NCBI RefSeq assembly: GCF_900172325.1
Contig: NZ_FWFR01000002.1
Coordinates: forward strand, 310,001-374,000
Length of the DNA: 64,000 nucleotides
DNA from: Oceanibacterium hippocampi
Lineage (GTDB): Bacteria; Pseudomonadota; Alphaproteobacteria; Sneathiellales; Sneathiellaceae
Direction: 5' to 3'
Positions 37,225-47,800 of this stretch are shown piece by piece; within the stretch, counting starts at the first letter, position 1; each line of letters begins with the position of its first letter. The notes under the pieces are model-generated. The model ran no database searches. It had not been told where the DNA came from and saw only the letters and a program-made list of their open reading frames with translations. The translations under genes and the position numbers were made by a program.

Positions 37225-39076
37225 GCGGGTCACCGGCGCCCGAAGCCCGTTCGAATGCGCCAGCCGCCTCCTACTCTTCCTGCTGCTGGCCATTACCTTC
37301 GCGGCGCCCGATGCCCGGGCCGATGAACAGGCCGGGTTCGCGATGCATGGTCCGCCGGCCCATGGCGCCGGATTCCCCCATTACGACCATGTCCGTGCCG
37401 ATGCGCCGATCGGCGGTACACTGACCATCCCGGCCTACGGCAGTTTCGACAGCTTCAATCCCAATATCGTGCTTGGCGTACCGGCGCAGGGTCTCGGCCT
37501 TGTTCGCGAGAGCCTCATGGCGCGCAGCCTCGACGAACCGTTCACGCTTTACGGCCTGCTCGCGAAGTCGATCGATGTCGCCCCGGACCGTACATGGGTG
37601 ACCTTTCGCCTCGACGAGCGCGCCCGCTTCCACGATGGCAGCCCGGTAACGCCGGAGGATGTCCTGTTCTCCTGGCGTCTCCTGAAGGACAAGGGGCGTC
37701 CGAACCTCCGGCTCTACTACCGCGCGGTGGTCGGGGCCGACGCCCTCGACGGTCGGCGTGTCCGCTTCCGCTTCGCCGACGGCGAGAACCGGGAACTGCC
37801 GCTGATCCTCGGCCTGATGCCGATCCTGGCCGCCCATGCCACGGACGCCGACAGCTTCGACCGGCCAGGGCTGGCGCCGCTGCTCGGCAGCGGCCCCTAC
37901 CGCATCAAAAGCTGGGAGCCGGGCCGCGAGGTCCGCTATCGCCGGGTCGCCGACTACTGGGGCGCGGGACTGGCGATCAACCGCGGGCGCTACAATTTCG
38001 ACAGCATCCGCTTCCGCTATTACCGCGACCAGTCGGTCGCGTTCGAGGATTTCAAGGCCGGCGGCCACGACTTCACGCTCGAAGGCAACCCGGAACGCTG
38101 GGCCCGCGGTTACGACTTTCCGGCCGCGAAGGACGGCCGCGTGCGGCGGCTGAGTTTCACGCACCATCGCTCAGCCGGCATGTTCGGGCTCGCCTTCAAC
38201 AACCGACGGGCCCCGTTCGATGCCACCCCCGTTCGCCGGGCGATTGCGCTCGCCTTCGACTTCGACTGGATCAACCGCGCCTATTTCGACGGGGCGATGA
38301 CCCGGACCACGAGCTTCTTCGAGAACTCGAAACTCGCCGCGAGCGGTCCCGCGAGCGAGGCCGAACGCGCCCTGCTCGCCCGCCATGTCTCGCCGGTCCC
38401 CGAGCGGCTGCTGGCCGCACCCGGGCCTGAGGCGGCAAACGGAATTTCAAGCCGCCGGGATCGTCTCCTCCGGGCCGGACGCCTGCTGGACGAGGCCGGC
38501 TGGCGGATCGTCGACGGCGCCCGCCAGGACGGCGACGGCCAACCGCTTGCCTTCGAAGTGCTGCTGAACGACCCCGCGCTCAAGCGCGTCATGCTGGCGC
38601 TCGCGGCCAATCTCCGCCGTCTCGGCGTCACCATGCGAATCCGCAGCGTCGACAGCGCGAGTTATCAGCAGCGCCTGTCTGAGTTCGATTTCGACGCCAT
38701 CGTCTATTTCTGGGGACAGTCGCTCTCGCCCGGCACCGAACAGTATCACTACTGGTCACAGGCCGCCGCGCGGACTCCCGGCAGCCGGAACTACCCCGGC
38801 ATCGAGAGTCCGCTGGTCGACGCACTGATCGGCGAGATCGTCGCAGCCCGCGACCGGGCCGGGCTGGTCGCGGCCACCCGGGCGCTCGATCGTGTCCTGC
38901 TGGCCGGCGCCTATGTCCTGCCGCTTTATCACGACCGCATCGACCGCCTGGCCTACTGGCGATCGGTCGGCGTGCCGGACAGGCAGCCACCCTACGGCCT
39001 GGACATGCCGAGCTGGTGGTCCCGCGACGCCGAGGCGAGAAGCCCGGCCGGGCGCGAGAATCGCGCGCCCGACTGA
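37139..39076 (+). CDS. YejA-like peptide ABC transporter substrate-binding protein
   Basis: Family 5 extracellular solute-binding protein of about 590 mature residues: HYDHVRADAPIGGTLTIPAY, ARFHDGSPVTPEDVLFSW, LGSGPYRIKSWEPGREV, RYYRDQSVAFEDFKAGGHDF, YFDGAMTRTTSFFENSKLA. These fit YejA, the binder of microcin C-type and other oligopeptides. A signal core (LLLFLLLAITFAAPDARA) is clear. No ATG, GTG or TTG lies in frame directly before it. The nearest, ATG 37139, sits 86 bp inside fnr and gives a long leader, so the start is uncertain. No permease or ATPase gene follows. Confidence 0.78.
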   Translation: MTASSTCPTATTSAFRTTRSCPSWPRKARRVTGARSPFECASRLLLFLLLAITFAAPDARADEQAGFAMHGPPAHGAGFPHYDHVRADAPIGGTLTIPAYGSFDSFNPNIVLGVPAQGLGLVRESLMARSLDEPFTLYGLLAKSIDVAPDRTWVTFRLDERARFHDGSPVTPEDVLFSWRLLKDKGRPNLRLYYRAVVGADALDGRRVRFRFADGENRELPLILGLMPILAAHATDADSFDRPGLAPLLGSGPYRIKSWEPGREVRYRRVADYWGAGLAINRGRYNFDSIRFRYYRDQSVAFEDFKAGGHDFTLEGNPERWARGYDFPAAKDGRVRRLSFTHHRSAGMFGLAFNNRRAPFDATPVRRAIALAFDFDWINRAYFDGAMTRTTSFFENSKLAASGPASEAERALLARHVSPVPERLLAAPGPEAANGISSRRDRLLRAGRLLDEAGWRIVDGARQDGDGQPLAFEVLLNDPALKRVMLALAANLRRLGVTMRIRSVDSASYQQRLSEFDFDAIVYFWGQSLSPGTEQYHYWSQAAARTPGSRNYPGIESPLVDALIGEIVAARDRAGLVAATRALDRVLLAGAYVLPLYHDRIDRLAYWRSVGVPDRQPPYGLDMPSWWSRDAEARSPAGRENRAPD

Positions 39077-39669
39077 ACCGGCTCGGGCGCCTCGGCAACC
39101 GCTTCGGCTAGCACCACGTAACGCTCCGGACCGCCGGGCCGGATCGCGTGGAATGGCCAGCAGGTCGCGAGCGCCAGCCAGCGCCCGGGCATGTCCGGAT
39201 CGAGACCGGAACGGCCGGCGTCGACGACACGGGTATCCCGGACGAGATAGCGCGTAAGCCTGCCGCCGCCGTCCGTCACCTCCACCGCATCGCCGGCCCG
39301 AAGGGCACGCAGAAAGGCGAAATGGCTGTCGCGATGCCCGGCGAAGATCGAGAGGCCCGGCGCACCCGGCTGGGCCGACCCCGCGACATGGCCGGGACCG
39401 AAGGCCATCGCCTCGCCGCTCGCCGAATCGAGCGCCACCGCCGTCCGCCCCAGCCGCGGCACGGTGAGCTTCGCCAGCGGGCGGATATCCGCCCAGGGCC
39501 AGGGTCTCACAGCTGCACCTGCCGTCACCGTCCCGGCAAAGGCGCGGTCCAGCAGGACCTGCGCCAGCCGCGCCTTTGCGGTCATCCAGACGCCGCTCGC
39601 GACCTGCCAGCCGGCGAACAGCGCGATCCCGGTCAGAATCGCGCCGGACATCGCCCGCCCGGCCCTCAT
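38992..39669 (-). CDS. class GN sortase
   Basis: Sortase of 225 residues with an N-terminal membrane anchor (ILTGIALFAGWQVASGVW). Triad: H112 (IFAGHRDSHFAFL), C170 (LALATCWPF) and R183 (GPERYVVL). Class GN is the Gram-negative type, normally found with one dedicated substrate. Its ATG overlaps the stop of the VIT/vWA substrate gene (ATGA), so the pair is translationally coupled. The 3' end overlaps the convergent substrate-binding-protein gene by 85 bp. Confidence 0.88.
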   Translation of the reverse strand: MRAGRAMSGAILTGIALFAGWQVASGVWMTAKARLAQVLLDRAFAGTVTAGAAVRPWPWADIRPLAKLTVPRLGRTAVALDSASGEAMAFGPGHVAGSAQPGAPGLSIFAGHRDSHFAFLRALRAGDAVEVTDGGGRLTRYLVRDTRVVDAGRSGLDPDMPGRWLALATCWPFHAIRPGGPERYVVLAEAVAEAPEPVQSGARFSRPAGLLASASRDHQLGMSRP

Positions 39670-41870
39670 GCCGGCCTCCCCGTCGCCGGCAGGCGCCTGC
39701 GGAGCAGGAAGAAGATGGCGAACAGGATGAACCCGGCGAGACCGCTCAGGATCCGCCATTCGGCATCGGTCGCCCCTTGCGGCAGGGCGATCTCGGCCGC
39801 CATGGCGGTAACCTGCGGGGCCGCGGCCGAACCGGCCGGTCCGGCCTTCTTGAGCAGGGCCCGGTCGGCGGGCGAGAAGCCCGGCACCTGCGACGGCGGG
39901 GAGGCCGGCATTGCCCGCTCGGCGCCGAACACCTTGTCCCATTCCCAGCCGTCCGGCAGTTGCGCGGGGATCTTGCGGCTGTCGAGCCCGGCATCATCGG
40001 GCCTGCTCGGCGTGACATCGACGGCGACAAGGCTCGTATAGCGGCTGAGCAACCGGTGCGTCAGAGCAACGTCGAGGATTTCCTGCCGCACACGCTCGGG
40101 GTCGTTGCCGTCGAGCAGGCTGTTTTCGATTCCGGCGATCCTCGCCCGCGCCCAGAGTGGCCGCATGCCGGCACCGGGAGATGCCGTGGCGAGGTCGATC
40201 CGCCGTACCCAGGCCTCGCCGGCGGCTGTCCCGCGCAGGGTGAGAATACCCTTCGCCTCGGGCAGGCGGATACTCACGGACACCGGCTCCCCGTAGTAGA
40301 GATCGGGCACCGTGGCCGGATAGCTCTCGACCGCTCCCGCGCCGTCGCCGAAGTCGAGCCGCAGATCGGTCAGCGCCGGGCGCTCGAGCTTCCCGAAAAG
40401 GGCCGACATCCGTTCCATCACCTGGTCGGGCGAACCGATGAAGGTATAGCTGCCGCGGCCGGTTTCGGCGGCGCGACGCATGAAATAGCTGTTCGGCGCC
40501 GAGCCGATTCCGACGGTGAAGAGACGGCTCTGCACGAGACCGCCCTGAATGCGGCGAAGCAGCTCTGCCTCGTTGCCGACGGCGCCGTCGGTGAGCAGCA
40601 CGATCTGGCGGAGATAGCCCTTGCCCGGATCGTCGTCGCGGAGCGCCAGGCGAAGCGCGTCCTCCATCTCGGTGCCGCCGTCCGCCTCGATCCTGTCGAT
40701 GAAGCGTAGTGCCGCCTGACGGCTGGCGGCGGTCACGCCGCGCGCTGCCGGGAAGAGCTGGAAGGCGTCGTTGGAGAAGACGATCAGGTTGAACCGGTCA
40801 TCGCTCCCGAGCCGGTCGATCGCGAGCTTCAGCGCCGCCTTGGCTTGGCGGATGGAATCGCCGGCCATCGATCCGGAGACGTCGAGAATGAAAACGAGTT
40901 CGCGCGGCGGAAGGCTTTCGGCGACCTGGTCCGGCGGCATGACGGTCAGCAGGAAATAATCCGCCGCCTCGCCCTTCTCGACGAACAGCGCCGCCTCGGG
41001 CGCGGCCCCGGCACCGGCGCTCCAGACCAGCTCGAAATCCCGGTTCGCCGCTGCCGTTTCGGTCAGCGCGATCTCGGCCGCGTTGTCCGAGGGACGTGCG
41101 ATCGCCACTTTGTGGAAGGGGCTCTCGAGACGCCCGATCGGGAACCCGGCATCGAGCGAGACGGTGATATGGACCGGGTTCGCCGGCCCCTCCTCCGGCC
41201 GCGCGTATGGCGGCGTGATACGGTCCCGGTCGGGAACCGGATCGATCAAGCCGCCGCCATCGCTCGACGCGACCGGACGCGGTTCGGGGTTGTAGCGCGG
41301 TGCCACGACCATTGGGAAGCGGAGCGAATAGAGCCCGCCGTCGCGCCTGGCTTTTTCCTGATACTCGATCTCGACACGGACCGCCTCGCCCGGGCCGATA
41401 TTGGCGACCGAGACGGTGAAGATGTTCGGCCGTTCCTGTTCGAGCAGGCTCGCCTTGCGGCCGGACGCCTTCGCATCGTCGTAGACCTGCCGGGCGGCGG
41501 CGCGCTCCATGACCTTGCCCTCGACAAAGCGATCGCCGACCTGGAAGCGCATGCGGTCGACGGCCGCCCCGTCGGGCAACGGAAAGACGTAGAGCCCCTC
41601 GACCCAGCGGTCGCCCGGATTGGCGAACTGCTGCACCACCGTGGCGCGGACGACATCGCCGCGAACCACCATGCGGGCATCGGTCGCGACCGTCGGCGCC
41701 GGCAGGTAGCGGCCCTCGACATTGGTCTGCAGAAGCAAGGTGCCGCTGCCAACCTCGCCCGGCGCGACCAGTCCCGGAATCTGCTCTCCGCCACCGGGCG
41801 CGGGCGCCGCCACTGCCGCCGTGGACATCGTGAAGACGGCCACGAAGGCCGCCGATAACTGCCTGAGCAT
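39666..41870 (-). CDS. sortase target protein with VIT and vWA domains
   Basis: Secreted protein of 734 residues, the known partner of class GN sortases. Signal peptide (FVAVFTMSTAAVAA), VIT domain (VVQQFANPGDRWVEGLYVF to about residue 200), then a vWA domain with MIDAS motif DVSGSM in FILDVSGSMAGDSI. The C-terminus is LPQGA (696-700), a hydrophobic helix (ILSGLAGFILFAIFFLL) and RRR, the sorting-signal layout. It then ends with LPATGRPA. ATG 41870 has GGGGAG upstream and is preferred to the in-frame starts at 41903 and 42011. Confidence 0.87.
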   Translation of the reverse strand: MLRQLSAAFVAVFTMSTAAVAAPAPGGGEQIPGLVAPGEVGSGTLLLQTNVEGRYLPAPTVATDARMVVRGDVVRATVVQQFANPGDRWVEGLYVFPLPDGAAVDRMRFQVGDRFVEGKVMERAAARQVYDDAKASGRKASLLEQERPNIFTVSVANIGPGEAVRVEIEYQEKARRDGGLYSLRFPMVVAPRYNPEPRPVASSDGGGLIDPVPDRDRITPPYARPEEGPANPVHITVSLDAGFPIGRLESPFHKVAIARPSDNAAEIALTETAAANRDFELVWSAGAGAAPEAALFVEKGEAADYFLLTVMPPDQVAESLPPRELVFILDVSGSMAGDSIRQAKAALKLAIDRLGSDDRFNLIVFSNDAFQLFPAARGVTAASRQAALRFIDRIEADGGTEMEDALRLALRDDDPGKGYLRQIVLLTDGAVGNEAELLRRIQGGLVQSRLFTVGIGSAPNSYFMRRAAETGRGSYTFIGSPDQVMERMSALFGKLERPALTDLRLDFGDGAGAVESYPATVPDLYYGEPVSVSIRLPEAKGILTLRGTAAGEAWVRRIDLATASPGAGMRPLWARARIAGIENSLLDGNDPERVRQEILDVALTHRLLSRYTSLVAVDVTPSRPDDAGLDSRKIPAQLPDGWEWDKVFGAERAMPASPPSQVPGFSPADRALLKKAGPAGSAAAPQVTAMAAEIALPQGATDAEWRILSGLAGFILFAIFFLLRRRLPATGRPA

Positions 41871-41985
41871 TCTGAATCTCCCCGTTGAACCCCGATCGCC
41901 CATCAGGGAAACAGGATATTCGGGAGATCCTTGGGCCGGATCGGGGCCGAACGGGACCATTTCACGGCGGGAATGGGGCGGACCG

Positions 41986-44712
<2,727 letters not shown>

Positions 44713-44746
44713 GGCGCCTTTCTAGCGCCCGACGGGAGCCGGGTAA

Positions 44747-44786
44747 TTGCGCGAACGCAAGTCCGGCGGAATTCCTTCCGCCGGAC
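44747..44786 (-). terminator. tandem hairpins after the RTX adhesin gene
   Basis: Just beyond the adhesin stop (44806) lies a perfect 11-bp stem, GTCCGGCGGAA/TTCCGCCGGAC with a 4-base loop (44761-44786), followed at once by TTGCG-CGAA-CGCAA (44747-44760). There is no long T-tract. It probably ends the adhesin mRNA or protects its 3' end. Confidence 0.5.
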
Positions 44787-44805
44787 GCGCGCCGCGATAC
44801 CCGTG

Positions 44806-47800
44806 TCAGGATTCGTCGCTGGTGACGATCCGGGTCTTCAACTGGTCGATCTCGGCCGCCCCGTCGACGCCCTCGAAGGTGATGCTGACGTCGGTACCGG
44901 TCACGGTGAGCACCGCCTCCCCGGTAAAGGCATCCAGTGTGATCTGGTAGCCGTCGCCCTCGACGCGATTCTCCGGCGCGATCCCCAGATTCTCGAACAG
45001 CTGGTGCAGATCGACGGTGTCGGCCGAAACGTCGAAATCGGTGATCCGGTCCTGGCCGTCGTTGGCCGAGGTATAGGCAAACACGTCCGCGCCGTCGCCG
45101 CCGGTCAGGATATCGTCACCCATCCCGCCCCGGATCACGTCGTCGCCGGCGGTTCCGACCAGCATGTCGTGGCCATCGGTGCCGAGGATGACGTTGCTCT
45201 GCTCCGCCGCCGACGCGGCGACTTCCACCGTCAGCGTAGAGGTCGACCCGTTGCCGAGGCTGTCGGTCACCGTGTAGGTGAAATTCTCGGTGACCGGACC
45301 GGAATCGATCGGCGCGGTGTAGGTATAGGTGCCGTTCGGATCGATCTCGAGCGTGCCGCCGGCCGGTGTCACGATGCTTGCCGGGCTGCCGTCGAGTTCG
45401 ACCTCGGTCAGTCCGGCGCCGTTGTCATAGACGATCTTGCTGATCACCAGGGCACCCGCGTCGGCTCCGTCGACCGCCCCGATCGGGTCACTCGAATAGG
45501 GATGCTCGGTGCCATCGGTGATCAGGTTGCCGGTCACGTCATTGAACGCGTCGACCAGTGTCGAAACCGTCGAGGCGAGCACGATATTGTCGACCGCGAG
45601 GCGCGAGTTGCGCAGCGTGTCGATGGCGTCGAGCACGCCCACATGCAGGGTGAAAATTCCCGAGGTGGCGATATTGATCGTCGTCGTCCCGGTCGCCGTA
45701 CCAGGCACGTTATCCTGGGCGACCACGCCCGAGGCGACCACATCGCCCGCCTCGTTGGTCACGATGTAGAAGGCCGCATCGCCCGGGAAGCCATTGTCGG
45801 TCGAGGTGTCGCCGTCGAAGGCCCAGTCGAAACTGACCTCGTCCCCGGCCGAGGCCGAGAATTCTCGGGACAGTGCCGATCCCTGGGTCAGCGTGCTGTC
45901 GCCGCCGTCATTGCTCGCGAGGGCACCGGCGAGTTCCGCCTCGATCGTTCCGGCGGGCAGGCCGAGCGCCGCTTCCAGGCTGGCGGTGGTGAGCGCGCCG
46001 CCCGCCTCGTCGGTGCCGAGCACCGCGGCGGTCGAGCCGTCGACATCGAGACCGCCGTCCTGATGACCGTGCAGAACCCAGCCGCTTGCCGGGTCGGCGC
46101 CGGCCGGATCGCTGAAATCCTCGACCAGCGTCTCGACCGGGGTGATCACTTCCGTCCGCGTGCTCTGGACGACCTGGGCGAAATTGTCGAATGCCTCGAT
46201 CCCGTCGGCTACGTCGTTGATCGTGATCGTGCCGTTGACCGTGTCATTGTCGCCGTCAGTCGCGGAGAAGCCGAAGGTGATCGAGAGCGGCCCCGCGTCG
46301 TCGCCGGGCGTCCGGTCGATCGGCAGGAACTGCTCGAAATCGTAGCTTCCGTCCGCGTTGAGCACGAGCGTGTAGACGGGGGTCCCGTCGCCAAGCGTGC
46401 CGTCGATGCGCGAGCTGCCGTCCGGCAGCGTCGTGACATTAGACGTCACCGCCTCTCCTGCCGAGGTCAGCCCGTCCGGCGCGTCGGTCAGCGCCAGCAC
46501 GCCGCCGATCTCGTCGGTGCCGAAATCGAACCCGACCGTGCCCCCGGCCTCGCCCTCGTTGTTCGGCTGGGTAACCGTCTGGAAGACGAAGTTGTTGAAC
46601 TGCGCGTCGTTGAAATCGCCGTCATCGTCGGGAACGGCGATGTCTTCCCAGTTCGAGTTGCCCGGCATGCTGGTGTCGCGGACATGGGTGGCGCCATTGT
46701 CCGGATTGAGCACCGGCGAGGAGAAGAAGGCCGGCGCGTCCTGCCCGACCAGCGGAGTGCCGTTGACGAAGGCGGTCCAGACGCCGTCGACCTGCTGGAA
46801 GACGACATCGGACCCGGTCTTCAGAACCGTGTTGTTGTTCAGGTTCGCGCCGTTCGGGATCAGGAAGAACCCGACGAAGGAGGCGCCCGCGGTCTGGGCC
46901 GGCGACAGGTTGACCGCGAAGTCGTCGAAGCTCCGGAGCTTGAGATCGCGCCAGATCACCTCGCCCGACATCGGGTTGCCGTCCGCATCGGCAAGGAAGT
47001 ACCCGAAGCTGTTCCTGTAGGAGGCTTCGGTGCCGAGGAACTGGCTGGTGACGCGGACATTGGTCGAATTGTCGATGGCATAGAGCCCGTCGACCCGATC
47101 CAGTTCCACCTGGATCGTCTCGCCCGGATTCTCGGTCGGATCGAAGACCGCCTCGCTCGACACGACGCTCGGTCCATCATCCGCCAGATTGACCGTGATC
47201 GTGCCTGTCGCCGTGTCGTCGTCGCCATCGGTGACGACATAATCGAAGGCCATTGACAGGACATCGTCCGGATCGGCGCCGTCGGCGTGATCGATCTGGC
47301 GATATTGCGCGAACTGGTAGGCGCCGTCGGCGCCAAGCGTCAGAGTGAACACCAGATCGCCGCCGGCCGTCGAACCGCTGACCTGGCCGTCGGTGACGCT
47401 CAGAACGACCGCCTCACCCGCCGAGGTGATCGTCGGGCCGGAGGTCAGCGCGACGCTCGATCCGATGCTGTCGGTACCGACATCGATCGCGACCGTGCCG
47501 GAAGCGCCGGAAAGCGCGGGCTCGCCACCCGGACCGTCCGGAATGGCCACCGCCGGGCCGGTCTCGTCCGTCGCGACCGTGTCGTCACCGGCCGACGGGC
47601 CGTCGTCGGAGACATTCACCGTGATCGTGCCGGACGCCTCGTCGCCGTCTCCGTCGGTGACGAGATAGCCAAAGGCAAGCGACGTCACGTCATCGGGGTC
47701 CGCATCGTCGGCGTGATCGATCTGGCGATACTGCGCGAACTGATAGGCGCCGTCGGCGCCAAGCGTCAGCGTGAAGACGAGATCGCCGCCGGCCGTCGAA

